DNA of 64,000 nucleotides from Corynebacterium ulcerans. GTDB lineage: Bacteria; Actinomycetota; Actinomycetes; Mycobacteriales; Mycobacteriaceae. This document shows, piece after piece, positions 17,975 to 25,833 of this stretch; within the stretch, counting starts at the first letter, position 1, and every line of letters begins with the position of its first letter. The stretch covers positions 1,116,001 to 1,180,000 of the forward strand of contig NZ_LT906443.1 of NCBI RefSeq assembly GCF_900187135.1, written 5' to 3'. Position numbers and translations under genes: made by a program. The notes beneath the pieces were generated by a model. That model was not told the origin of the DNA, did not search any database, and saw only the letters and a list, made by a program, of their open reading frames with translations.

Positions 17975-19465
17975 TTAGGAAAGCTTGAGCTCGTGCACTA
18001 CGTCACGGTCACCGTCGTGGGCGAGCACAAAGGCGCTCTTTCCTGCAACGGCGACGTCGCGGACGTCGTTAAGCTCTGGGAGGTTGCGAGTCTCCTTGAC
18101 GCTGAAGTCTTTCATGTCGATGGTCAGCAAGCTGTTGTGTTCCTTGGAAAGGACATACAGGGTGCCATCGTGCAGGTCTGCGCCGACTGGGTAAACGCCC
18201 TCAGCGTCGAGCACGCCCTCGCGAACCAGCTTGTTGTCTTCCTTGGAGAACTCGGAAATGACAACCTGCTTGGAGCGCTTGTGAGGAACGCTGAGGGTAA
18301 CAAAGGTATCGGACTTGCTTTCCGACGCCACGGTCAACGTGTAAGCCATGCGAGCGCGAATAGTACGCAGCTCAGGGCGTCCCTTGGAATCAAAGATCGG
18401 CATGATGTTGCCGGAGGTTTCGGTGAAATCCTTCCACGCAATCTTCTCATCGACCTCGTCCTGGATCACAGCACCATAGACGGTCTTGTTCTGAGCAATA
18501 GCTACCAGGCCGCCAGGCTTGAAGAAGGCCGCATCCACGGTGTTGTGGATATCGGAGCCGTTGGGGACGTCGACACGCGCGAAGGAGGAGTGCTCCTTGA
18601 AGTTCTTGTCGGTGTAGTAGAAACCGCCCTTAGTAGAAACCAGACCGAACTTCTGGTTCTCAGAATCGTAGGCGATGCCTGCAGCGCGGCCTTTTCCGCG
18701 GAAGCCCGTGACGTCAAAACCGATCTCATGGGTACCAGCAAGCTCAAGAGTCTTCTTGCCAGCTACCGGAGTGGTGTCAAACTCCACACCCTTGTAAGGG
18801 TCGGGAGCGTTGAACTTGTGCAGACGAATGTCGCTGAGGGACTCGTACTGGTGCTCTTTGTCCCAGTACTTTGCAGTCTGGGCGATGTTGAAGGTGAAGC
18901 GAGCTGGGTCGCCGGCACCTGCGTAAGGAGGGATGCCGTTACCGATAAGGAACTGGACGCAGTTAGCGCAGGTGATAACGATGGCAACGATCGCAACAAA
19001 CTTGGTAGCAGGTGAGAATTTCTTCACTTCTAGCTCGGAAGAAATGAACTCCTGCTGGAGCATTTTGTCCTTGCCGATGAAGATCAAACCAACAGCGAGG
19101 ACGCCAATAACAACCCAGTACACCAGGATGCCCCAGGTGTATGTGTGTACGCCGAGCACGGCGTCGCCAAAGCCCTGTCCTAGGTCAGCATTCGCGCGTC
19201 CACCCCAGTGGCGCACCGTTGTGTACAGGTAGTAAAAAGCGACCAAAAGGAGCATAACTATATAGCGCATGCGAGCGCCATAGCGCAGGATAAAGACACC
19301 CAAAGCGCCGATCAAAACCATGCCAAAACGCTCGTTACCACAGAGAATGCACGGAGATTCACCGTTGATAAAACCGAGGTAGATGTTGGCCACGCCCACG
19401 GGGAACGCCATGATGACAAAAACCGCTGCGGCCAGGATGAAACGGAAAACTTTTGCGTTAAACAT
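17975..19465 (-). CDS. DsbB-like membrane protein fused to a beta-propeller-like domain
   Basis: 496 residues. The N-terminal ~180 form about five membrane helices. After the first lies SPCILCGNERFG, matching the redox CxxC segment of DsbB-type oxidoreductases (PCxLCxxER), and a second CxxC (CANC) is near residue 165 at the start of the last helix. The remaining ~300 residues have no helices but carry repeated beta-rich segments (e.g. DGTLYVLSKEHNSLLTIDM, DVAVAGKSAFVLAHDGD), resembling a six- to seven-bladed propeller outside the membrane. Probably accepts or donates thiol electrons; the partner is unknown. Its ATG abuts the stop of a tiny upstream gene. Confidence 0.72.
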   Translation of the reverse strand: MFNAKVFRFILAAAVFVIMAFPVGVANIYLGFINGESPCILCGNERFGMVLIGALGVFILRYGARMRYIVMLLLVAFYYLYTTVRHWGGRANADLGQGFGDAVLGVHTYTWGILVYWVVIGVLAVGLIFIGKDKMLQQEFISSELEVKKFSPATKFVAIVAIVITCANCVQFLIGNGIPPYAGAGDPARFTFNIAQTAKYWDKEHQYESLSDIRLHKFNAPDPYKGVEFDTTPVAGKKTLELAGTHEIGFDVTGFRGKGRAAGIAYDSENQKFGLVSTKGGFYYTDKNFKEHSSFARVDVPNGSDIHNTVDAAFFKPGGLVAIAQNKTVYGAVIQDEVDEKIAWKDFTETSGNIMPIFDSKGRPELRTIRARMAYTLTVASESKSDTFVTLSVPHKRSKQVVISEFSKEDNKLVREGVLDAEGVYPVGADLHDGTLYVLSKEHNSLLTIDMKDFSVKETRNLPELNDVRDVAVAGKSAFVLAHDGDRDVVHELKLS

Positions 19466-19633
19466 TTAGAGGTTCACCGCCGGAACAATCGAAGTGGCGG
19501 AAGCCATGAAGAACATCAGCACAGAGAATGCGAATGATCCGACCAACAATCCAAACGCCAGCTTTTCTTTTTCTGGTTTGAGGAAGACCAGAATGAGTGC
19601 TGCTGCACACAAGCTGTAGAAAACAAACTCCAC
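19466..19633 (-). CDS. 55-residue membrane protein upstream of DsbB-like gene
   Basis: Starts at GTG 19633 with GGAAAGG seven bases upstream, and reads MEFVFYSLCAAALILVFLK, a charged turn PEKEKL, then a second hydrophobic stretch ending in NL. Its TAA abuts the ATG of the DsbB-like gene with no gap. The strong ribosome site, two membrane helices (about residues 3-18 and 25-47) and exact abutment argue for a real gene coupled to its neighbour. One Cys (residue 9) lies in the first helix. The function is unknown; a subunit of the DsbB-like protein is my inference. Confidence 0.65.
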   Translation of the reverse strand: MEFVFYSLCAAALILVFLKPEKEKLAFGLLVGSFAFSVLMFFMASATSIVPAVNL

Positions 19634-19688
19634 GAGAGAGCCTTTCCTAGTTGAGGGAAAACTATGACGTACAAATGATAAAACTAAA

Positions 19689-19737
19689 TGTGTGGTGTAC
19701 CGAATTCAGGCAATAGTTTGTTATAAACACCACATTT
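19689..19737 (-). terminator. Possible terminator of the PrsW-like operon
   Basis: Read leftward: ATGTGGTGT ... ACACCACACAT with a two-base bulge, a ~28-base loop and then TTTAGTTTTA. It lies just after the stop of the PrsW-like gene (19751). The loop is large, so confidence is moderate. The promoter of the small membrane gene must overlap it. Confidence 0.4.
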
Positions 19738-19750
19738 TTACATCACTTCC

Positions 19751-20641
19751 TCAGGCCGTAGATACCGCAGCCTTCTCATTCCGGCAGAGCCATCTAGCCA
19801 CCACAATGAAGATAATTATGGAAATCACCAGTTTCACCAGCACAGCGACGGTCGCATCCAGGCCAAAGGTAAGAGGGGAATTCCATAAGCCATGCAGGCC
19901 TAACGACAACACAAGGAAACCTGCCGCGCGAAAAAATCGACCCCTCCCGGTTTCCCCTTGAGAAAAGCCAATCCCCAGTAAATAACAAAGCCCAATGGCC
20001 GCCACCCCGGTGTACGTCCAATGCGATACCACGCCAAGCAATACACGGAAGGTGGCTAACGTAACCCCTCCCGATAGATCACTGTTTATATCCTCAAAAG
20101 CAGCGCCTACGGCAAACCAAAAATCTTCAGTCAATTGGAACCCTAGGCCAACAAAAGCACCAACAAAAAAGCCATGCGTCGGCCGCACAATCCACTTTCG
20201 ATAAAGCAGAATGATCGCCAGAACAATAACCAGCTTGATCCACTCCTCCGATAGTGGACCAAACACCGCCACGCCCCATTCTCTATAAAACTCCCGGCCA
20301 AAAATCAGCGGGAAAAATCTATCGATCTCACCATTTGTCTTCACCGCGACCACAGGCCCTATCAACCCGCCGAAGACAAAGGCACTGCCCCACATAATCC
20401 TGTTGTACTTCTCTTTTCGCAGGCGCGACCTGTCAACAAGAACAAGGACGCCAACAACAAGGATTCCCCCGGCTATGCAGATAAGAAAGATATATAAGGA
20501 GGGCAGCGGCATAGCCCTTAGTTCCCGTCCTAATGTTTTCAAAAGATACGCCAAGGACAGGGGGCTCGCGACGACCAAAAGCCACCACAAAGCAGACGTT
20601 CGCCTACGGCTCTTCATCTCTAACACTTCACGGTCATTCAC
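19751..20641 (-). CDS. PrsW-family intramembrane protease-like protein
   Basis: 296 residues with about eight membrane helices. It carries the conserved PrsW motifs: GPLSEEWIK (the paired Glu) near residue 128, GFQLTEDFWFA near 165, SHWTYTG near 205 and HGLWN near 250. PrsW proteins are membrane-embedded metalloproteases; the founding member cleaves the anti-sigma factor RsiW in Bacillus. The substrate here is unknown. Its ATG overlaps the stop of the upstream secreted-protein gene (ATGA), making that product a candidate substrate or partner. There is no sigma/anti-sigma pair nearby. Confidence 0.8.
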   Translation of the reverse strand: MNDREVLEMKSRRRTSALWWLLVVASPLSLAYLLKTLGRELRAMPLPSLYIFLICIAGGILVVGVLVLVDRSRLRKEKYNRIMWGSAFVFGGLIGPVVAVKTNGEIDRFFPLIFGREFYREWGVAVFGPLSEEWIKLVIVLAIILLYRKWIVRPTHGFFVGAFVGLGFQLTEDFWFAVGAAFEDINSDLSGGVTLATFRVLLGVVSHWTYTGVAAIGLCYLLGIGFSQGETGRGRFFRAAGFLVLSLGLHGLWNSPLTFGLDATVAVLVKLVISIIIFIVVARWLCRNEKAAVSTA

Positions 20642-21219
20642 TTCTGCTGCGCCCCATTATCTACATCAAATGCTCCGTCCTTAGCCATGCCTCCACGTAC
20701 GGACTGCACTACATCGGCAGGATCAATTTCATTACCCGAGGAAACAACCGTAAGAACAAGCTTTCCCGCGCCGACAATGACGCATTTCTTCGGAATAGCT
20801 TGCTCAATCTCACAACTTCGCCCCACCAAGTCGTGCTTGCTTCCAGACTCTTCAATTGCTTGCGGAACTCGAACTTCATCACCCCGCCACTTTGCAGGTC
20901 CTTGCTTCCTGTTCAAAACCAACAAGGCGCGTTCAAGCGATTTTTCCTGATTCTCCGCACCAGTAGCCAGGTGAAAAGAAATACGCGCATCCCCTTTAAC
21001 CAAGGACGCTCTAGCTTTTTGTGGAGAAATAACCTCACTAAAACCAGCCGGGGCTGCAACCTCCACCTGGGATTCCCCCGCCTCTAACGTAATTTTCCCT
21101 CCCTGAACTTGCCTCGTCGTTTGCTGCGATGCAATTTTCCCCACAGCAACAGGCACTGTCCACGCCACAGCAAGCAACACGATGATCGCAACAGACTGAC
21201 GCAGGTCTCTAATTTTCAC
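20638..21219 (-). CDS. Hypothetical membrane-anchored/secreted protein
   Basis: 193 residues, starting at GTG with AGGGGTGGG upstream. An N-terminal hydrophobic helix (about 9-27) ending in VAVGKIA would anchor it or act as an uncleaved signal. The rest is predicted extracytoplasmic: beta-rich at 40-85, and two Cys (near 134 and 144) that could form a disulfide. I recognise no domain. It overlaps the PrsW-like gene by four bases, so the two are probably made together. Confidence 0.65.
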   Translation of the reverse strand: MKIRDLRQSVAIIVLLAVAWTVPVAVGKIASQQTTRQVQGGKITLEAGESQVEVAAPAGFSEVISPQKARASLVKGDARISFHLATGAENQEKSLERALLVLNRKQGPAKWRGDEVRVPQAIEESGSKHDLVGRSCEIEQAIPKKCVIVGAGKLVLTVVSSGNEIDPADVVQSVRGGMAKDGAFDVDNGAQQK

Positions 21220-21490
21220 CGAAACCCACCCCTAAATCACACAACATTTCAGCCATTCCTCCGAATAGTAATTTCTTTAAAAATTCTAGACTGAGAATAA
21301 ATTTTTCCCGTGTTATGCCTGGCTCAACTTCAGAAAAACGCCCTTAATGCTAAGAAAATGGGTTTTTGAGAATAAAAATGACCAAATATGTATCATTTTC
21401 GACCCAAAATCATATTAGTGAGATAGGGTGTTCACGCATCTCTGGAACATCTGTAGGAATTTGCACAGAAAGAGCAGGAAGGTCCCCCTC
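21220..21490. other. Divergent intergenic region, AT-rich
   Basis: 271 bases between the leftward secreted-protein gene and the rightward small-protein cluster. AT-rich, with several TTTTT/AAAA tracts. It must hold both promoters. I see no convincing -35/-10 pair or inverted repeat. GAAAGAGCAGGAAGG just before 21491 is the ribosome site of the first small protein. Confidence 0.5.
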
Positions 21491-21784
21491 TTGGGTTCTA
21501 TCGAATATTTATTGCAGCAAGCTGGCTGGTTTGAGCAAAACATTAAGCAACCTCTTGATTGGTTTAACCTTTTTGGGAAAAACTCCTTGGTTGATATCTT
21601 CACCGGCAAGACCGGCGGAGTCATTGGCACAGGTCGCGACCTCGCTATCGGTACCCATATCCCGAAGTTCTTCCAAGCGCTACTCAACCTCGATGGAGCT
21701 TCCGCTGAGGGACTCGGATCTTCTACCCCTGATTGGTCCTCATCCGGATCATCTGCCAGCACCCCAGCCAAGGAGGCAAACTAA
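21491..21784 (+). CDS. Small signal-less envelope-type protein 1
   Basis: 97 residues from TTG 21491, preceded by AGGAAGG at seven bases. This start gives MGSIEYLLQQAG, paralogous to MGSVESFLTNVG of the next gene, which is strong support for it over the upstream ATG. The N-terminal third is amphipathic; the shared core FFQALLNLDGASAEGLGSS is followed by a Ser/Pro/Ala-rich tail. No signal peptide. This shape (short, acidic, no signal, Ser-rich, tandem) resembles corynebacterial PorA/PorH/ProtX-type outer-envelope proteins, but I cannot show homology. The stop overlaps the next ATG by one base. Confidence 0.65.
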   Translation: MGSIEYLLQQAGWFEQNIKQPLDWFNLFGKNSLVDIFTGKTGGVIGTGRDLAIGTHIPKFFQALLNLDGASAEGLGSSTPDWSSSGSSASTPAKEAN

Positions 21785-22038
21785 TGGGTTCTGTTGAAAG
21801 CTTTTTGACCAACGTTGGGGTCAGCCAGGCTGTTGTTGATTACTTCCATGGCCGTGAAGGTGGTCTCATGGGTGGCTTCTTGAAACTCATCACGCCTTCC
21901 TTCGGTGAGGGTTTTGAGTCTGTTAAGAAGTTCTTCGGGGCAATTCTCAACCTCGACTCCGCCTCCACCGAGGGCTTGGGATCTAGCGGAATTAACCTCT
22001 CCTCCGATAAAAGCCAAACCCCTCCAGCAAAAAACTAG
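21784..22038 (+). CDS. Small signal-less envelope-type protein 2
   Basis: 84 residues, ATG overlapping the preceding stop. It reads MGSVESFLTNVGVSQAV, then KKFFGAILNLDSASTEGLGSS and a polar tail, paralogous to protein 1 over the N-terminus and the (F)F.A.LNLD.AS.EGLGSS block. Helical and amphipathic, no signal peptide, no Cys. Tight coupling with its neighbours suggests a multi-subunit assembly, as for PorA-PorH (inference). A decayed copy lies at 27987-28232. Confidence 0.68.
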   Translation: MGSVESFLTNVGVSQAVVDYFHGREGGLMGGFLKLITPSFGEGFESVKKFFGAILNLDSASTEGLGSSGINLSSDKSQTPPAKN

Positions 22039-22063
22039 TCTCTCAATAAGGAAGTAATTAATC

Positions 22064-22315
22064 ATGCACGAGACCCTTCTCGCCGCCGCAGACGCTGCCA
22101 CCCAGGACAAGGGCTTCTACAAGTTCTTCGAGATCATTTTCAAGAACGTCGCAACCATCAACGACTTCATTGCCCGCGGCATGGGCTCCTCCATGCCCGG
22201 CGACAAAGGTGTAGAAGAGGGCAAGGGCTTCAAGTCCATCTTCCACCTTTTCCATGAGTGGCTAACCACAGGCTCTTCCGCTCCTGCTGCTCCTGCAGAC
22301 CCCAAGGCTGCTTAA
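22064..22315 (+). CDS. Small signal-less envelope-type protein 3
   Basis: 83 residues; AAGGAAG precedes the ATG at about nine bases. The N-terminus MHETLLAAADAATQ is helical. The core GFYKFFEIIFKNVATINDF is aromatic-rich and amphipathic, followed by a Gly/Ser turn, a second helix FKSIFHLFHEWL and an Ala/Pro-rich tail. It is not obviously paralogous to proteins 1 and 2. It ends the operon, with a terminator 17 bases on. A decayed copy lies at 28240-28454. Confidence 0.68.
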   Translation: MHETLLAAADAATQDKGFYKFFEIIFKNVATINDFIARGMGSSMPGDKGVEEGKGFKSIFHLFHEWLTTGSSAPAAPADPKAA

Positions 22316-22331
22316 TCTTTAAGCGTCCACT

Positions 22332-22360
22332 AAAAAAGCACCTTGTCAGGGTGCTTTTTT
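22332..22360. terminator. Bidirectional terminator, small-protein operon / resA-like
   Basis: AAAAAAGCACC, loop TTGTCAG, GGTGCTTTTTT. It serves the rightward cluster and overlaps the stop of the leftward resA-like gene. Confidence 0.88.
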
Positions 22361-22880
22361 AGTTCTCCAACGCTTTCTTTATGTCTTGACGACTAATCGT
22401 CCCCGCCTTGATCCACTTAACTTTGAATTGATCATCAATTACAACATGTGAGGGAACTGCGGAAACCCCATATGATGCAGAAATTGTCCCACGTGCGTCC
22501 GGTATTTGGCTGTACGTAAGACCAAGTTTTTCTGCATACTGGCGCACATGCGCGGAATCCTCGTTGAGGTAAATAGAAACCACCGCAATGGTGTCTTCTT
22601 TTGCCAGTTCTTGAATTTCCGGAATCTCTGCACGACAGTTTGAGCACCATGTGGCGTTAAAAACTAGCCATACGGGTTTTCCTTTAAGTGAGGAAAGTTC
22701 AAATGGATGCCCCTTAATATCTAGTGCTTTAAAATTAGGGGCTTCTTCTCCCAACCGGATTGTTTTTCCATCGGTTTTGTCTACTGTTACCGTATCTTCT
22801 TGCGGCTTCTGCACCACATAGACAGCCCCTAAAACTACGACAATGACTGCAAGCAGAATAATCACGCGTTTGTTAATCAC
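22359..22880 (-). CDS. resA: ResA/TlpA-like membrane-anchored thioredoxin
   Basis: 173 residues from GTG with AGGAGA seven bases upstream. N-terminal anchor helix (about 5-24), then a thioredoxin fold with FNATWCSNCRAEIPEI (CxxC) near residue 78 and cis-Pro in VSAVPSHVVID near 143. ResA keeps apocytochrome c CxxCH cysteines reduced so haem can be attached outside the membrane. It is the last gene of the nrf/ccs operon, 12 bases after ccsA, fitting that role. Confidence 0.86.
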   Translation of the reverse strand: MINKRVIILLAVIVVVLGAVYVVQKPQEDTVTVDKTDGKTIRLGEEAPNFKALDIKGHPFELSSLKGKPVWLVFNATWCSNCRAEIPEIQELAKEDTIAVVSIYLNEDSAHVRQYAEKLGLTYSQIPDARGTISASYGVSAVPSHVVIDDQFKVKWIKAGTISRQDIKKALEN

Positions 22881-22892
22881 CGTGTATGTCTC

Positions 22893-23702
22893 CTAAGCGT
22901 ATGAGTGGAGGCCGCCAAAAAAGTGATTGCCAAAGTATGCGAACAGTACAGCAATGAAGCCGATTATGAGTAGCCAGGCAGACTTAGTTCCTCGCCAATT
23001 ACGCACTACTCGAGCATGCAGGAAAGCTCCGTAGAAGAGCCACGTAACAAATGCGGCTGTTTCTTTAGGATCCCAACCCCAATAGCGTCCCCATGCAACA
23101 TTTGCCCACACCGATCCTAGAATAATCATGATGGTGAGCAGCGGAAAGGTAAGAGCTGCAGCACGGTAGCCCACTTCGTCGCATAGCTCTGCGCTGGGGA
23201 AATATTTGCTCCGAATGTACGGGGATAGTAAATACAGCACGGCAGCGCCAAAAGACACGCACGCTGCACCATAAGCGACCACAGCAAATCCCACGTGGAA
23301 CGTCAGCAATACGCTGTTCTGCAGTGCAGGAACCAATGGCTTGAGTTCGGTATCCAATTGGGTCGCGTAAATTAACATGACTGTGACCACGGGGAGAACG
23401 ACCACAGATAAAATGTGGAATTTATAGCGCCAGGCAAAGAAGACTAAGGCCGTAAGAATGCCCGCACTAAAGGCCACAGAAAACTCATGCTGGTTGGCAA
23501 AAGGCCCGTGCCCGGTGTGAATCATGCGGACTACCAGGTAGAACAGTGTCAACACTAAAGTCACGAGGGTAAAGGCCGTCGTGTACCACGAATTTTCGCT
23601 CTGCTTGTTCCGTCTTCCTGTAATAAATAGGATTTCTGCGAGCAAGCCCAGAATTGCAAATGCTATAGCTCCATTAAGAGCGTATTGGGATATCTCAAGC
23701 AT
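22893..23702 (-). CDS. ccsA: Cytochrome c biogenesis protein CcsA (system II)
   Basis: 269 residues, about eight membrane helices, of the CcmC/CcsA haem-handling family. The tryptophan-rich haem motif reads WGRYWGWDPKE near residue 205. Conserved His lie in RMIHTGHGP, ANQHEFS and LTFHVG and near the C-terminus (GNHFFGG), the usual haem ligands. With ResB it forms the system II cytochrome c synthase. It overlaps the end of resB by eight bases. Some annotations call this protein CcsB. Confidence 0.9.
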   Translation of the reverse strand: MLEISQYALNGAIAFAILGLLAEILFITGRRNKQSENSWYTTAFTLVTLVLTLFYLVVRMIHTGHGPFANQHEFSVAFSAGILTALVFFAWRYKFHILSVVVLPVVTVMLIYATQLDTELKPLVPALQNSVLLTFHVGFAVVAYGAACVSFGAAVLYLLSPYIRSKYFPSAELCDEVGYRAAALTFPLLTIMIILGSVWANVAWGRYWGWDPKETAAFVTWLFYGAFLHARVVRNWRGTKSAWLLIIGFIAVLFAYFGNHFFGGLHSYA

Positions 23703-25095
23703 GAGTGCCTTCCTTATTTACGCTGGAGCTCTGGCTAATGTCCTGGACGAGCTGGCGAAATTCTCGGTCTAACAGTGTGTCTTGTTGTTCTACGGACGCA
23801 ACATAAATAGTGTCATTGGTGACCCGCACCCATATGCGGCGATGTCTAAAACCAAAGGTCATCACCATTCCAATGATGAGCAGCACTGAGCCAACCCACA
23901 TCCATAAAGTTCCAGGATCATTGCGCACCGTGATAGCAGTGAAACGTTGTTCCCTTTCAAAGGTGACTTTTACGGGCCCCACCTGTGCTTGAGTGCCCTG
24001 GTCAACGGTTGCAGCGCCTATTTTCTTGTCACTGCTCACCTGATAAACCTCAATGGTCGCAGTACCCACGTTGGCGGTTCGTTGTCCGGATGCAGGCGTT
24101 GCGACGATAATCTCTAACCCGCGATCCGGCAGATCTAACCTGCCCACGACGTTCATTCCATCACCAGACGTCCACTTTAACGGCACAGCTTTCTTTACGA
24201 TTTCAGCACCTTTGTCATCGGTTACTGTGATCGCTGCTGCAACACCAAAAGAGGCTTGATGAAATCTAACCCCATCCACAACAATCGGAGTGTTGACTCG
24301 TACATCCTGTTCAGCGACTTTTTCTGAACCTTTTCGTACAATCAGGTGCGAAACATAATCGGTGGGGCGTCCTTGAGGGTCATATACGTCATCAAAAGAA
24401 ACTGCTTCTACTGAAAGCTCTGTCCCATTGCCCACTTCGGCTTTCTCACCTATAGCAATATCAAGATTCGTTTCAAATCCGGTAAAAGCTGAAACCCCAA
24501 AGGCCGCAAGGATAACCACAAATGCTGCATGCGCAATAACCGTGCCAAACGGGCCATAACGGAACCTATCGGCATAAAGTCGCGAAGGATCTTGGTCGTC
24601 CACAACCAGGCGGAAACGTCGAGAGCATAGTGCATCCCGAACTAATTTCAAGGATTCTTCCGTTGCACGCTCAGTAGGAATAGCAGCACGGTACTGAGCA
24701 TTGCTAAAAAACCTATCGGAAACGTGAATACGAGGATGTAGTGTCTTTTTGATCAGCTCCGGAAGCCGGTGCGTCGTGCACGCAATGATAGAAAGCGCGA
24801 GCAGTACCGTTACCCCTAGGAATAGCGGGGACGACCACATATTAAAAAATCCCAAGTAGTCAAAAATGGTCGCCCAACCACCCAGTTTTTCCTGTGCGTT
24901 GGGGAGCCAACGAGCATAACCTTCAGGGTCGGTTCGGTGAGACACAGGTGCCTGCATCACCAGTGTGCCAATGAGAGATAGCACTGCCATCGCCAGAATG
25001 ATAAGAACACCCACCAGCTTGGAGTGCAGGATTCGGTAGACTCTTCTCAAAATTGCGCCTACCGTAACCTGGCCATATTGATTCTTTTCAGTCAT
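23695..25095 (-). CDS. resB: Cytochrome c biogenesis protein ResB
   Basis: 466 residues. Helices near 28-50, 75-100 and 180-205, a large extracytoplasmic beta-rich domain (about 210-395), and a last helix near 400-425 (LWMWVGSVLLIIGMVMTFGFRHRR) give the ResB/Ccs1 layout. It delivers haem to apocytochromes together with CcsA. The ATG has AAGGAGC in front. It follows the TPR gene by nine bases. Confidence 0.9.
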   Translation of the reverse strand: MTEKNQYGQVTVGAILRRVYRILHSKLVGVLIILAMAVLSLIGTLVMQAPVSHRTDPEGYARWLPNAQEKLGGWATIFDYLGFFNMWSSPLFLGVTVLLALSIIACTTHRLPELIKKTLHPRIHVSDRFFSNAQYRAAIPTERATEESLKLVRDALCSRRFRLVVDDQDPSRLYADRFRYGPFGTVIAHAAFVVILAAFGVSAFTGFETNLDIAIGEKAEVGNGTELSVEAVSFDDVYDPQGRPTDYVSHLIVRKGSEKVAEQDVRVNTPIVVDGVRFHQASFGVAAAITVTDDKGAEIVKKAVPLKWTSGDGMNVVGRLDLPDRGLEIIVATPASGQRTANVGTATIEVYQVSSDKKIGAATVDQGTQAQVGPVKVTFEREQRFTAITVRNDPGTLWMWVGSVLLIIGMVMTFGFRHRRIWVRVTNDTIYVASVEQQDTLLDREFRQLVQDISQSSSVNKEGTHA

Positions 25096-25104
25096 GGAAG
25101 CTCC

Positions 25105-25833
25105 TTATTTCTGCTTCGGCGGAGCTTCAGTCGTAGGCTTCACAGCTCCCATGTGATTTTGAGCTGTCTTAGCTAACGGTGAACCAGGGTCGATCTCTAT
25201 TACTTTGCTCCAGGCTCGGTGTGCCTTAGCCTCATCAATCGGCTCTTTAGCCACCGCGCAGAAACCAATGTTGTACCAAGCCTGCACATTATTCGGGTCT
25301 AGCTCAATGACCTTGTTCCACTGGGTTTCTGCGGCCTCAAAGTCACCAAAGTTAAAGAGCAACAATCCATATTCAAGATGCGCATCAATGTTCTTAGGCT
25401 CTTTCTCCGTTACTTCCTGAAGCTCGCGCATACGAGCTTGGATCGCAACAGGATCTTCCCCTCCCATGGACATGCCACCATGCGGATCGCTAGCGGGTTC
25501 AGGCTTACCCCAGGTATAGATACCCACTCCTGCCGCGGCTATGAGAACGGTAACTAAAACCAGTAACAATGTTTTAGAAACATGTTTCGTTTTCGATTCT
25601 TGCCGTTGTACGCGGTTTAGCGGAGTTGAGATGAAAAGATCAGAATTTTCACCCAACTCTGCGGTAGCTAACTCGGGATCTGGTTGATCACTTTTTATTT
25701 CCACCAAACCCACATAACGGTCTCTTCCATCACGGATAGCCTCTGCACGGGCCTCAGCCCATGCAGATACCTCCGCAGGAGCAGTCTCCAAGAAATCAAG
25801 GATCAGCTCCTCGCGTTTTACATCAGTGTCCAC
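25105..25833 (-). CDS. TPR protein of the nrf/ccs operon (NrfG/CcmH-like role)
   Basis: 242 residues, GTG start overlapping the nrfA stop by 11 bases. A charged cytoplasmic N-terminus (1-85), one membrane helix (about 87-107), then an external region with a Met/His/Gly patch (DPHGGMSMGG) and two to three TPR units (AHLEYGLLLFNFGDFEAAETQ and AWYNIGFCAVAKEPIDEA). In proteobacteria TPR proteins such as NrfG hold apo-NrfA for haem attachment; position and topology make this a likely counterpart, but that is inference. Confidence 0.75.
   Translation of the reverse strand: MDTDVKREELILDFLETAPAEVSAWAEARAEAIRDGRDRYVGLVEIKSDQPDPELATAELGENSDLFISTPLNRVQRQESKTKHVSKTLLLVLVTVLIAAAGVGIYTWGKPEPASDPHGGMSMGGEDPVAIQARMRELQEVTEKEPKNIDAHLEYGLLLFNFGDFEAAETQWNKVIELDPNNVQAWYNIGFCAVAKEPIDEAKAHRAWSKVIEIDPGSPLAKTAQNHMGAVKPTTEAPPKQK

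Noticed and set aside
17993..19015. 340-codon open frame on + over the DsbB-like gene
   Set aside because: The - strand frame has membrane helices, CxxC motifs, a coupled upstream gene and a terminator; the + frame has none of these.
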